This document shows positions 1-11,803 of a stretch of 64,000 bases of DNA, piece after piece (the first letter of the stretch is position 1; the number at the start of each line of letters is the position of its first letter). The stretch is from Heterotrichella gracilis (Eukaryota > Sar > Xanthophyceae > Tribonematales > Xanthonemataceae). The position numbers were made by a program, and so were the translations under genes. The notes below the pieces were generated by a model. The model did no database searches, was not told the DNA's origin, and saw only the letters and a list, made by a program, of their open reading frames with translations. The stretch covers positions 1 to 64,000 of the forward strand of contig JAULBX010019632.1 of NCBI GenBank assembly GCA_032358255.1, written 5' to 3'.

Positions 1-76
1 CACCACCACCACCACCACCACCACCACCACCACCACCACCACCACCACCACCACCACCACCACCACCACCACCACC
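1..76. repeat. (CAC)n trinucleotide microsatellite, read as poly-Gly
   Basis: About 25 CAC units lie at the left edge. On the minus strand, in the frame of the FUSC-like gene, they are GGT codons, giving a glycine run of at least 25 residues. The array may continue beyond the window. Confidence 0.9.
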
Positions 77-3000
77 ATCCGCTGCGCTGGTAAAGGACTC
101 ATCCCAGCTTCCCTGCAGCACCGTTAGGCTGTGCTGGCGCTGGTCCAGGCTGTGGCGGTGGGGGGTGGGGTGGCGGGGTGGTGGTGGCGGCGGCGGTGGG
201 GCGGGGGGTGTTGGTGGCGTTATTGCATGCAGCGCCTGCTGCAGCACCTCGTTTGCCAGGTCGGAAAGACCCTCTAGGGCAAGCCCGGTGTGCTCCCTTA
301 CCTGCAACATGAAAGTGAGGGGCGTGGGGATGCGGGGGTGGCATGTAGGGGTGGGGTGGGGTGGCGGCCGTGTGATTGGCCCCACTGCAGGACCTTATTA
401 GCTTGTGCTCAGACATGGTCACACTCCCATGCCACGCACTGTCTCAGAACAGCACCGAAACCCTAAACCCTAAACCCCTAAACCCTAAAACCCCACCTGC
501 TGCCGCGCGGTTGCGGGGAAGAGCACCACCTTGCACACCAGGGATATCACGCACCCCAGGGCCACACACAGCGCCCTCCACCCCGCAATAGTCCAGCTGG
601 CAGCGGAGGTCTGGTAGCCTGACAGGGCGATGAGGGCAACCGTCATCTTGGCCTACGTTAATTGAATGCAACGTCGGGTTGGTGCGACATTCAGATTCTG
701 TAGTCGTTAGTCCCTTTATTAGAGTGGGGGGAGGGGGCCCAGTTTGCATAGTTTTCATTCATTTTACAGCGCCCTCCGCCCCCGTGATTGTCCAGCTGGC
801 AGAGGAGGTCTGGTTGCCCGACAGCGCAATGAGGGCAACCGTCATCTTGGCCTGCGCGTTTTGGACTGAAATGGGTAAGCTAATGGGTAAACAAGCAGTG
901 AAATGCTGTAGGAACTTACTTTTTTTATTAGAGAGAGGGAAATGGGCACAGTTTGCATATTTTTCATGCATTCCACAGGGCTGCCGCACTAGTCCAGCTG
1001 GCAGCGGAGGTCTGGTAGCCTGACAAGGCAATGAGGGCAACCGTCATCTTGGCCTCCGCGGTTTGGACTGTATTTGGTAAGCAAGTGGGCTAGCAATAAC
1101 ACAACAAACATTACGTAGTCCATTCTCTCAAGTTCAGGTTTAAAAATACCCACGAAAGCTACAACACTGAATTATGTATGACTGCGCGGATTAATGCGCA
1201 GGCAAATAATGTAGCGCGGTGGGTTTTTGACAGTACGGTACACATGTAACTTGTTCAAGATCTACCATAATACCATTACACCAGCATGGTTGATAGATCA
1301 TTCCTACCTGCACCGTAGCTCCTGTGTACTGGGGATGGCGCTGCTCCCACCAGGTTATGAAAAAACCAGCAGTGGCCATGGCGGCAGTCATGGTGGCAAA
1401 CTGTGGGGGGTGGGGGGTGGGGATTGAGCAGCAGTGGGGTATGTTGGGGGATTGGGGGGCGAGAAGCGATGATGAAATGGTAAGGAGTGTGGGGAAAGTT
1501 TGTGAGGTGGTTGTGGGGCAAGGGGAGCAAAGGATCACGGTAAGCCATGCTGTCTTCTGGTACCCTAAAACCATCTCTCAAAAAATCCAAGGGAGATTGT
1601 TGGGGAGATTATGGAAGGTTCATCAGTAGTGGCGGGAGGGTGTGGGGTGGGCGCATGCAACTTTGGGGGGATGGTATGTTTACACAGACTAGCGATTGAT
1701 GCAGTGTAAGTACGGAGCTGCACCCAGCTTCAGACCCTACTTTCAAACCCTACACCCTACACAACCGTGTAGCACCCACCTTGGGTATGCCAGGGGCATG
1801 ATGGAAGCCAGTGGCAGCTCCCGATAGCAGCAGGCACAGCATACCCACCATTGCACCCACCGCAGTGCCTTCAATGCGCTGCAGCGTCTGGGCGGCCATG
1901 GCGGCGGTGCCGGGGCTGCGTGAGCGGCACAAAATCGTTTTGAGAAAACAACGTAAACTAGATGAAATGGACTGTGCTCTTTTGCTTTACATATGCTGCA
2001 GCGACTGGGCAGGGAATGGCACATATCTGGTACAAACACATACATATATGGATGTTTACATATAGGAACACAGATATTAACAGCAATAAAATGAAATAAA
2101 TGAACATAGTACAGTAAGTGTCTAGTTTGAGAAGTTGGGTTTCATATTCACAATTCAGGGTTTCGCCCCACCTGAGTGTCACGCACACGTACACCATGAT
2201 CCAGAAAGCAAGGCTGCATTTCGGGTTTAAGGTTGAGGGTTGTTAGGGTTGGAATTTAGGGTTTTGCCGCACCTGAGGGTAACGCACACGTACACCATGA
2301 TCCAAATGGTGTGGCTGCGGAAGGCGGCGTAGAGGGTGGCGTCCACTGTGAAAATGAGCGCAATGCCGTAGGCCACCGTCCACTGCAGCAAGGGGCAAAG
2401 TGGTGTGACTGTGGTGGGGGCCTTGTCATTGGTATGCAGAGATGGGGCTGAAAGCATCAAAAAACGTTTCAAATGTTGACAAACAAACAGTTTGTTTCAC
2501 CCCATGTATCGAGGGTTGCACATGCTGGTGGGTGCAGCTGTTGGGTGGGTGGACCACAGCACTGGGTACCAGAATATGTGTGTATTACCAAAATTTGAGG
2601 AAGAATGCGAAGCATGTTGTTACACATATGTATTTATGCCCTGAAGCATACAATACCTTGAGCGCCAGCCACATCTCAGTCTCCGTGTAGCCCGTGTGTC
2701 GATGTACCCACCCCAGCGCCGCCCGCACACCCACCACAGCCACATCCACACCACCAGCCAGGCTAGCCACTGCCATGCTGCGGGTGCTGCCGCCCCCCAC
2801 CCCCCCCTCCCACACCAGGGGGGTCGCGCCACTCGGGACACTGGGGAGGGGGTCAGTGAGGGGGACGCTGGGTTCTCGGCTGGGGGGGCGGAGGGTGGTG
2901 GGGGTGGTGGGTGGTGGGGGTTTTCGGCACCGAGGGGTGGTCAGCTCTGCAGATGCCCTCCGGCCGTGCTTGCGGGGGGATATGTCAATCACCACCTGGA

Positions 3001-6000
3001 CGGAGAAATGTAACAAAATTAGCAAATACTAAACAGACGTTCTTTCTTGAATACATAGGACGGCAAAACATTAGGTGCAAAATGGTGAGATGGTGATTAA
3101 AACAATTGAGGTAAAAGGACAAACGAACACCTAGCAACCTCAGACAGGCGCGCTTGTTCAGGAACAGGAGCTAACAGGAATAACAGAATAATGATGAAAA
3201 GCCCGCCGCAGTCGGGAGCAGGAGCTAGCAAAGAAGAAGATATTCCCGACTTGCCCATTGTTTTATCTAATGCTATTAAATCCCCCTAAGTATACCATAC
3301 CTGTGTGTCAAAAGGCTGTCCGGTGGTGATGCGGATGGGGTCCGGGTGGGGGAAGATGCTGTGGAAGGTATCCACGGGTGGGGTGGGGGAGGCAGGCGGC
3401 GTACCCTCCACCCGCTGCGGTAGGGTCGAGCGAGGGTTTCCCATGCCGTTGCCATCCCCTGCCCGAGGGGTGAGGGTGTTTTGCGACGAGGTCGGGTTTC
3501 CCTCTCCTCCGCCTGAGCCCTCCCGGGGAATGAGGCGCAGGGACGCGCCACGTGGCGTGGTGGTGGGGGAGTCGAGCTGTCCAGATGATGACACCTGGCG
3601 GGTGAAAGAATCCAGCTGCTGCCCATTGGACGACACCTGGCGGTGGGTTCCATCTGTCGACACCTGGCGGGTAGGGGAATTGCCCTGCTGCCCCCATGCC
3701 GACACCTGGCGGGTGGGGGAATCCAGCTGCTGCAGGTTCTCCAATGCCTGCTCAAGCATGGTACCCCGGGCGAGGGTTATGGAGGGTTCCTGGTGCAGGG
3801 GGGGAGCGGAGTGGCGATAGTGGAGAGGGGGGGCGGGGTCTTGATTGGAGGGGGCGGGACCCCCATCGCCGGAATGGTTTCCTCCCCTTGCCCCCGTCAT
3901 ATCATGCTCCCCACGAGGGAGTTGAATTGGCTCCGGTACCAAGTGGTGGGCACCGTTGCCAGAATGATTTCCTCCCCGCGGCTCTGAAATATTGTTTGCC
4001 CCCTTGGCCAGGTGGCGCTCTCCCATTGGCTCTGCCTGGTGTGCCTTGGCGCCACCAGGGGGGAGCCCGAGCCCTGCCATTGGCTGCGCTGCCGAGTGTT
4101 TGAAACCCTTAGGGTCGCCAGTGTGCACATGAGGTGATCCCGATAGTGTTGGCTTCTGGTCTCCGCTGCCCTCTTTGCTCCCGCCTCCACCCATCGCCGC
4201 AAGACCCTCAGCAACTCCACTGCCCCCGTGGCGCAGCCCCATACCCCCCCCCACCGCACCCCCACCCCCACCCCCACCCATCGCCCCCAGGCCCCCAGCC
4301 GCACCACTCCCCCCATGGCGCAACCCCATTAGCTGTGGCTTCTGCACTGCATCCCCCACCGGCCCCCTATCCCCATCTCCATCCCCACGGTGATCCACCT
4401 CCATCCCTCCTTGGGCGAAGTCCCTGCCAGAGGCCTTGGAACCCTTTAGGGTATCCATGGGTTGCATGGACCCGTTGAGGGCAACGCTTGATCGGAACAC
4501 CCGGCTGCGGGAGCGCTGCATCGCAAAGACGCGCTGCGCGGTATCGTCCCCCCCTGTCTCGTGCAGCATCTGTGCGGTCACCAGGTACATGCGCCAGACC
4601 TGGGGAGTTGGAGAGTCTAGGGTAAGGGTTTGCGGTCAAGGGTTTAGGGTTTGCAAGGTTTGCGGTTTGGGTTGTTCCTGGGTATGCCTTCCAGCACGTG
4701 GTTCCTGCATTGCAAAGGTGCACTGTGCGCTGTTGTCACTCTTTTAGCATCTGGGCGGTATTTGCGTAGTCATTAAGATGCAAGATTTCCGGTATTGTGC
4801 ACCTCATTGCTGTAGGGTTTTGAGGTTTCATGATTGAGGGTCATGTTGAGGGTTTTCTCACCGTGTGCACACAGGCGTTGAACGTGGCCACCAGCATGGC
4901 AAACACCGCAATATTAGGGTTTTAGGATTAGGGTTTAGGGTTTTGGGTTTAGGGTTGCTCACCATGTGCACGCAGGTGTTGAGCGTTGCGACCAGCATGG
5001 CAAACACCGCCCGGTCCTCGTTTGAGTATTTGTCCTCCTCTGCCATCTCTTCCTGCTGATGCTCCTGGCTCTGGAACAGCAGGTCCTCAAACAGACGCAC
5101 ACTCTTGATGCCCCTGGGAGGGAAAAATTGGGAATAAAACCATAAAGCCAATTGTAAAGAAACCATGAAAAATATGTCATACAGTACCTATATATGTATC
5201 GCTGAACCGCATGTAAGTAAGCAGGTAAGTGAAATGGATTATCCATAGACCCCCGGCTTGGGCCTAAATCCTGGCATTTACGATCCATGATGGTTGGGCA
5301 CCTTCCACTTCTTGCCACCAAAATGTCATTACATATTCTGCAGGATCAACACTTTTTTTTTCTGAACTCACTTTGCATAGGTGACCTTCCCCGTGAGCAC
5401 CCCTACCAGCGCCTGCAGGCTGTCCTGGCAGGCAGCGCTGGTGTCGGTCAACAGCTCACGGTGATCGTGCACCAGGCGCATGCTCAGCTTGCCGGTCTGA
5501 GAAGAGCACAAAATGGATAAGTTCGGGTTTAGGGCTCAGAATGGACCAGGCGCAGGCTCAACTTGCCAGTCTGCACCACACATGGACGAGTTTGGGTGTA
5601 GGGTTTAGGCTTCAGCTTGCTGGTCTGCAGCGCAGCACGCATGAGGATGTAGGTGATTTGGGATGTGGAGTTTAGGGTTTAGGGTTTAGTTTGTCGTGCA
5701 CCATGCGCAGGCCTCCACAACTAGCAATTAATGCAAAGGAGTCAGGGCTTGAAGGCTCAGTTTGGTGCTGAAAGTGGACCGAATACAGGCTCAGCTTGTT
5801 ACCAGCTGTGTCCGCACTCTCTTTCACGCAGCTGCAGATCGTACATGCGCAACATGCCCACATTTGTGCCGAGAGCACACCAGCTTTAAGTGTGACGGAA
5901 CACGCGAAAGGCCCTCGCAGCTTACGTCACACTTGCGGCTCCATGCCAGCCCATTGATAACCCCAAACAACAAAACCCTACAGCCCTGAAACCCTACCCA

Positions 6001-8501
6001 CCTGCAGTGCATACATGGGTGACATGCCCACCACCAGCAGCGAGCGTGTGAGTTTGATGAGGTTGTTGTAGTGGAGCACAGGGAAGGTGTGGGGCCTGCG
6101 ATACACGTACAGCTCCAGGCTCGCTTGCCAGCTGCACAGCTTGCGCATCTGGATGAGGCTGGTGGAAATGTGCCTCCGGGTGGTGAACAGGGGGAGGATG
6201 ACCCCTGCCAGGCCGTCATCCACCCCGTCCGCGTCTTCATCATACCTGGAGAATACCATAAAAATACCGTAAGGTCGAGTTTTGAGGGGAGTCAAATGCA
6301 GAACGAGTGGGTCGTATAGAGGTCCACGCTTCAATTCCAATAATTCGTTGGTTGAGATGTGTCTGCGGGTGGTGATTAGGGGCAGCATGACCCTAGACAG
6401 GCCATCCATACCATCCGCGTCTTCACTATACTTGGGAAAAGACACAGGGCTTGGTGCAGTGCCGTACTACCCCAGCCTACCCTCTAGGAATGTTGAGGTC
6501 CTCCACCAGATTTCTGCTCATTGTAATCGAGAGGAGGTTTCATATTTCGCTTGCCCTGGTGACTCCAGGCGCTAAAAACTTAACCAGGGGGGTACATATA
6601 CAAGCAGTGGAACCCATGTTGGCGACCATACCCGTATGCTGCCTCTAGCCTGCCCTGCTTGTCCAGCCCCCCATTTAGGAATGCGACCATGAGGCCCTCA
6701 AGGAGGCCAGACAGCTTATCCAGTGTGGCGCAGTAGGCTGGGCGCACCTGCCAAACATTTAAAACACGTATTAATAATTAGGTGACAAGCGTTCCGGCAT
6801 TAAAGCCAGATTGGCACTCAGCACAAGCAATTACGCTCCACCAAGCAATAAGATAATTCCAATTCCTGAATGTGTTTCCTACTCCCCAGCCACACCCACC
6901 AAGATGCGTACATGTATGTATTTTTTTCAATGGTTTGGGATGCTACAGACGAAAAGAAATTGAAAAATCCACTCCCGCACCTGGTCCCCCAACATACACC
7001 GGCAGCAGCAGCAGGGACAACGCATGTTCCAGAGGGCTAATAAATTTGAATTTAGCTTTTAGGTTTTATGTTGTAGGGTTTAGACAGGCCGCACCTGGTC
7101 CCCCACGTACACCGGCAGCACCAGCAGGGACACCGCCATCGACACCACCATCCCCACGGTCACAGTCAGGAGATAGTAGCAGGCTGTCAGGGGGAGAAGC
7201 ACAGGGGAGGAGAAGGAGGAAAGTGTCACCACGCCCACTGACCATGTGGCGATCATCACGGTCAATGATAGCTGCTCATAGCGCAGGCGGTTGAGCGTCA
7301 TGAAAAAGACGAAGGGGAGCTGGAGGAGCGCCAGGGAAACCGCCTGCACAGGGGGGAAAGGAGGCCAATTGATGCGCGCAACATCATTTAACATGGCAGG
7401 CAGTGTCCACGTCATGGCGCCAACTCAGCGTTTCAAGTGGCAGGCGCTGTTCTCCTGGCCCCTACCAAGTACTACGCAGCCGTCACTGACCTGCGCTTGA
7501 TCATCCCCAATTGATCAACAGCCATTCATCATGCACGGTAAATCATCCTGATTGACCATCCATCCGTGACCATGTGCATTGTTATAGAGAGGCGTGCATC
7601 ATGCCAGCCAACCCCAGCACATCAGTACCCCAATCTGTAAACCCTAAAGCACTAGTACCTTGGTTGCCGAGCTGTGATAGCTGCTCCCGTTGCACAAGTA
7701 AGTGAGGTACATGGTGACGGTGCCCACCGCCCCCCCCACCACCACAGACAGCAGCACGCTCAACGAGAAGTAGACGGTCTGGCCCTGGCGCCCCGCCAGC
7801 ACAAAGCCCGCGTAGGAAATCCCATACACCGCGTTGATGCCGGCTGGTACATAGCTCACGAAGTTCCACACCGAGGGCACGCTGAAGGTTGCCACCAGGA
7901 TCGCCCAGGCTATGCCGGTCTGCAGGCACAAGGGGAGGAATTGTCAAAGGGTGAAAATATGGAAAAAACAACGTCGGGGGTGAAAAGGGTCCTCTCAAGA
8001 CCAGAGTGCAGCGTTAAGGGTTGGCTGGCCAGCCCAAAGCCTTAAGAGGCACACTGTGACTGGGGTGCAGTAGTGGGTGCGAGAGTGGGGGGTACATAGG
8101 TGGGTGTAGTGGTGGGTGCAATGGTGGGTATGGTGGTGGGTGCAGGGGTGGGTGTAGTGGTGGATGTAGGGAATGGTGGGTTGCAGCGAGTTGTGGGTGG
8201 AGGGGGTGGTGGGTGCAGGGGGTGGTGGGGTTGCACGTGGCAGGCATTGGAGAACGGGATGGTGTGGCATGCTCGCAGGGCTCAGCTTTGCGCACTGTTT
8301 TCGCATAAATGAACATATTACCAAAGCATTGCTTGCAGATGTACTAGAGTGTCTACGGCACCAAGGCTTGCCCGTGAGTCGCCCACCGACAATGCATGCA
8401 TACAGTGCAGAAGCACCTCTCATTCAACCGGGGGACCTCACCTGTGTAGCCAGTCGTAGAGGTGGCGGTATGGTCAGTAGCGCGGTGATCAAGTGCCGCA
8501 T
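1..8501 (-). CDS. FUSC/ALMT-like two-domain membrane transporter, 3' end outside window
   Basis: Minus-strand gene with phase-consistent exons 8442-8501 (tentative first exon, ATG at 8501), 7659-7919, 7095-7343, 6632-6747, 6002-6245, 5372-5496, 4963-5113, 3301-4599, 2657-2995, 2273-2382, 1780-1915, 1308-1400, 497-652 and 1-301, about 1213 codons. The first membrane block is in the exons at 7.1-7.9 kb and ends in LLVLPVYVGDQVRP. A long hydrophilic middle follows, including the 433-codon low-complexity exon 3301-4599. A second membrane block lies at 0.5-2.4 kb and ends in VVLFPATARQQVREHTG. Two helix bundles, each closed by an (L/V)xxP motif and a soluble helical segment, are typical of the FUSC/aromatic-acid-exporter superfamily, which includes plant ALMT anion channels. 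Substrate unknown. The last visible exon ends in a poly-Gly tract at the window edge. Introns hold copies of neighbouring exons. Confidence 0.75.
775..1075 (-). repeat. Two partial copies of the FUSC-gene exon 497-652
   Basis: The segments 775-865 and 985-1075 repeat the first half of the exon at 497-652 (residues AKMTVALIALSGYQTSAASW in the true exon). Both lie upstream of the true exon in transcript sense and keep its 5' (acceptor) side. After the shared part they diverge. Confidence 0.85.
4861..4908 (-). repeat. Copy of the donor end of FUSC-gene exon 4963-5113
   Basis: It repeats the last coding stretch of the upstream exon (FAMLVAT.N.CVH) together with a GTGAG donor. It lies downstream in transcript sense and is separated from the true exon by TTTAGGG-like motifs. 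Confidence 0.8.
5535..5810 (-). repeat. Several degraded copies of the acceptor side of FUSC-gene exon 5372-5496
   Basis: Short blocks near 5545-5576, 5609-5630, 5692-5717 and 5776-5805 match the start of the exon at 5372-5496 (TGKLSMRLVHD). They are interleaved with TTTAGGG motifs in the intron upstream of it. Confidence 0.6.
6346..6434 (-). repeat. Copy of the acceptor side of FUSC-gene exon 6002-6245
   Basis: It encodes a diverged version of the exon start (YSEDADGMDGLSRVMLPL against YDEDADGVDDGLAGVILPL in the true exon). It lies upstream in transcript sense. Confidence 0.85.
6979..7023 (-). repeat. Copy of the donor side of FUSC-gene exon 7095-7343
   Basis: It repeats the LPVYVGDQ end of the exon and its splice donor about 80 bases downstream in transcript sense, next to a TTTAGGG-like motif. 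Confidence 0.7.
8050..8240. repeat. G-rich minisatellite, roughly GTGGTGGGTGCA units
   Basis: This is a run of imperfect 12-base units rich in GGGTG on the plus strand. It lies in the first intron of the FUSC-like gene model. Apparent reading frames through it are low-complexity Pro/Thr/His strings and are not genes. Confidence 0.8.
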
Positions 8502-10463
8502 CGCGCCTCATATGCCCCAGTCCCCAGTGGCCTGACCGAACTCAAAGCAGTGGGAACGAGGCGGTGGCTCCACAGTGAACGAACTTGTGCCTCGCCCAAG
8601 TGACACATACACAGGCTGGCACCAGGGTAGTGTTATTTCCGATGCAAGATGAGCTCTAAGCGCGTAGTGGGGTATCAATTGGGGCAGGCAGCGAGAACAC
8701 GGCAGTGTCAAACCACGCGTTGAACAAGGCGATACAGCTACCACCCGGCTACCCCGTCGGCGGTGTTGACGGCTCTGAGCGCGTTTTCGAGGTGTAAATG
8801 ACGCAGGTATAGGTAGCACTAGGACTGCTCAGCTGTTCACAGGAGAGGTTGGCCACCGCAGCAACGGGACCCTACTGAAACATGCGGTTGCATGCATGCA
8901 TTCCAGTTTGCGAAGTAGTGTGCGCAACAGTAACGTGGGTAGTCCTGAAGTGGTATTGGGCACATCCATATCGGAAGTGACAGCAAGCGAAGGCTTTCGC
9001 TTTGTGCTGTGGTTGGTGTTTATAAAACGTTCTGGCCACCAATAATTCCAAGCCATTTCCAGCGCCTTTTCTGACCAGAAATTCACTTTCTTTTTGCCTG
9101 CCATGTGGCGTAACCATGGTGGACAGCATCCGCATCATCTGCTGACGTGGCTGTTTCCGATTCCAATTTTGAATTTTTCCCCTGGCGGCATCAAGCCAGT
9201 TGTGCCTTTCGTGGCCCTTCAACTCCCAACTCCCCAGCCTCGTGCAAAAGCAGCGCTACACAACATCGGATGTCATAGCGTTTGTGGCTCAGGGCTGCAG
9301 TGGCACGTCCAACGTCAGCATTGGGGAAACGAGGTGTTTTGTGTTGCCACATCTCATTCCGCTGACTGGGCAGTTGCGTGGCAGACGGTGAGAGAATTTT
9401 GTTTTCGTTGCCAAACTTCTGGCCAGCCCTATAGCGATACAACGTTGCACACAGTGGCTTCGTCGTTGTTGCAGAGAATCCCTTTCTTTGGGGCGAGGGC
9501 ACCCTTTCTTTTGCGCAACCCCTGCAGAAACTGTATTTTTGTGCTCCAGCGGTATCCCTCTGTGACGTAAACCCAGGCAACAGATGCAAAGCAGTAAATG
9601 GGGCGCCCCGGTCACCTTGACCACGATCTTCTAGCAGCAGTGAGTGGGAATGCGAAGGAAACGACGTGGGTGTGCACTTGCTTGTTGCTGGAGGCCGCTA
9701 GAATACGCCTTTCGCTTGAAAAAACGATGTTACAATCCACCCTGGGCCGTCGCAACATTATGAACACGTTTTCCCCCCCGGCAATCGACCCAGCAAGTGA
9801 AAGGTGTTATATTAGCTGCCCTGTTTGTGGGTTTGGGTGTGAGTAGGGTATTTTTGGTTGCTGTGGTCTTTGGGTGTCCCTGTGTCTCCTTCCGTCTCCT
9901 TTTTCCGGTACGCCTCGTTAGGGGGAGCATGGGGGAAGCTCCTGGCATGCAGGACACTCGCTGCTAGCTGCGCACGATTTGGCACAGTTTGCTAGTACGG
10001 CGTGCTTCGTTCTCGTGAGCGTTGCGAACGTGGCTGTCGTGCTTTTGAGCAGCCCGTCACTACCCTGTCACCACTGGGTTCGCCACGCTGTCTTGCGATC
10101 GAAGGTGGGCGTTGTGGGGAACAAAAACATGTGCATTTTAGATGCTCCGCTTCAGAGTAAGTGTCTCAGTATAGATAAGCAGCTTGGGTGACGTACAAGG
10201 GGTCCGGTGTTCGAACGTTGTGTGCCACATCTTGCAACGCGCGGGAGTTGGGGTCCATGCTGCCAGCCCAGTCCACTGGTGCGGGTGTTCCCACAGTCAC
10301 ATCCACGTTGCATAGTGTACCACGACAGACGAGGGGGTTTGCGGTAGCTGCATCTCCACCACACACTACTGTGGATCGATCCAGGCCCTCTTTCTGTCAC
10401 CACCTTTCCTGCTGACGACAAACACCAACCCCTGTAGGAGTGTGTGAGCCCTCACAAGCATAG
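8502..10463. other. Region without a recognisable gene
   Basis: It lies between the presumed 5' end of the FUSC-like gene (minus) and the first exon I can place for the plus-strand gene ending at 11803. Open frames on both strands are short and resemble no family I recognise. Promoters of both genes and missing 5' exons of the plus-strand gene could be here. Confidence 0.5.
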
Positions 10464-11803
10464 GAGAGCGGCCGCAAAGCCGCCCAGCGCAGCGGCGAGG
10501 AAGCGATTGTTCGAGAACCAAGACACCGCGCCGCGCAAAGGTGGGTCCGCCCACATGTGTACGTCAGTGGCATCCGTTGTCTGCGAGGGCCAGGGTGTCC
10601 CACTCGCATGGGGCCACTTCTAGAAGCAGGTCGGAACTAACACGGCTCCTTCTCTTGTACACAGGCACCCGCACCCCTGCGAACAGAGACCAGTTCTCTC
10701 TTGCCCAACGTGAATCCGCGGTCAAGACTGTGCTAGGTTTCCACTCGATGGCAGACCTGTTTGGTACTTGGAACGCGGCTTCTGAAGCCATCAAGGTATG
10801 GTACCGTGGCCAACAGAAAGCAAGTATTCTGCACAAACCTGCCGCCACTGTGGGCACTCGTTCTATGTCTCGCATGGCACAGTATCGTGCCTCTGTCGGT
10901 TGGGTTCGTCAACGTGACGCACCCACCATTCCGAACGCACATGCCTGTTGTACCGCTTGTACAGTACAGTACTGTACCACGATGCAGCCATCTTCATTGG
11001 ACAATTGAATCCATATGCAGCCACTGTAAGCACAGTCAGGCTCAGTGGGAGGCAAGTGAACTATGTGGCTGTTGAGAGACTTTTACTTGACAAACGAGTG
11101 GCCCAACCCTCCTCATATGATGCGTTTCAATTGCATCCTCATATAATAGCAGTTCCACTGCACATTCGTCACACAGTGCAACCCCCCCGCACCCTCCTCA
11201 TATAATGCACTCCCGTTACAGGACAAGGCCCTCCACCGCCAAACCAAGCGCCAGCGCGCCGCCAAGGCAGCAGCAGGGTCAGTGGGTCTGCTCACCATCG
11301 TTTCCGACCACCCCCTCAACACCCTCGACATATCTCCCGAAAAGCCCCCACAGCAGCCCATCCCGGAGGCCCAATCCAGCGCACCCACAGGGTCAAGCGA
11401 TACCACCACTGGGCCCCACCACCCACCACCAGCCAAACGTGCCCACCGCACCCCAACCGCCCACCACCAGCCCACCACCGCCACCGCCACCAGCCCTTCA
11501 GCCGCCTCCACCCAGGCCGCCCCTCCCACCAGCCCACCCACCCTGCCCGCCCTCAACACCATCCTCCCCACACACACCATGAAGGGCACGGATCCTGCCA
11601 CCGCCGCACACCCAGTGACTGATGATGAGGCTGTGTGGACCCCCACCGCAAGGAGCAGTTCGCGCAAGGCGCAGCAGCAGCTGGCAGTGGAGTTATTCAG
11701 CAGCCCCCGGGGACCCGCACTGGTGGGGGTAGGCGAGGTGGAGTCCTGGTTGGATCAGCACAAGCCAGTGCACGAGCCGCATGACCTCTTTTCCACCGGG
11801 TGA
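10464..11803 (+). CDS. Unrecognised protein with Pro/Thr-rich C-terminal exon, 5' end uncertain
   Basis: Three plus-strand exons join with matching phases: 10464-10540 (after TAG, donor GTGGGT), 10665-10795 (after ACAG, donor GTATGG) and 11222-11803 (after TTACAG, stop TGA at 11801-11803). The joined product begins basic (RAAAKPPSAAARKRLFENQD), passes a folded-looking stretch (SLAQRESAVKTVLGFHSMAD, then FGTWNAASEAIK) and a basic segment (ALHRQTKRQRAAKAAAG). It then becomes a long low-complexity region rich in Pro, Thr, Ser, Ala and His, and ends with a better-behaved segment (VGEVESWLDQHKPVHEPHD). No catalytic motif, signal peptide or membrane segment is visible. A basic, disordered nuclear protein is possible but is only a guess. 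Further 5' exons are likely. Confidence 0.55.

Noticed and set aside
3276-4478. Several overlapping open frames on both strands around the large FUSC-gene exon
   Set aside because: They are shadows of GC-rich low-complexity coding sequence. Only the minus-strand frame 3301-4599 has matching splice sites and phase.
8829-9624. Minus- and plus-strand frames of 100-160 codons
   Set aside because: Overlapping frames on both strands, with no motif and no convincing splice or start context.
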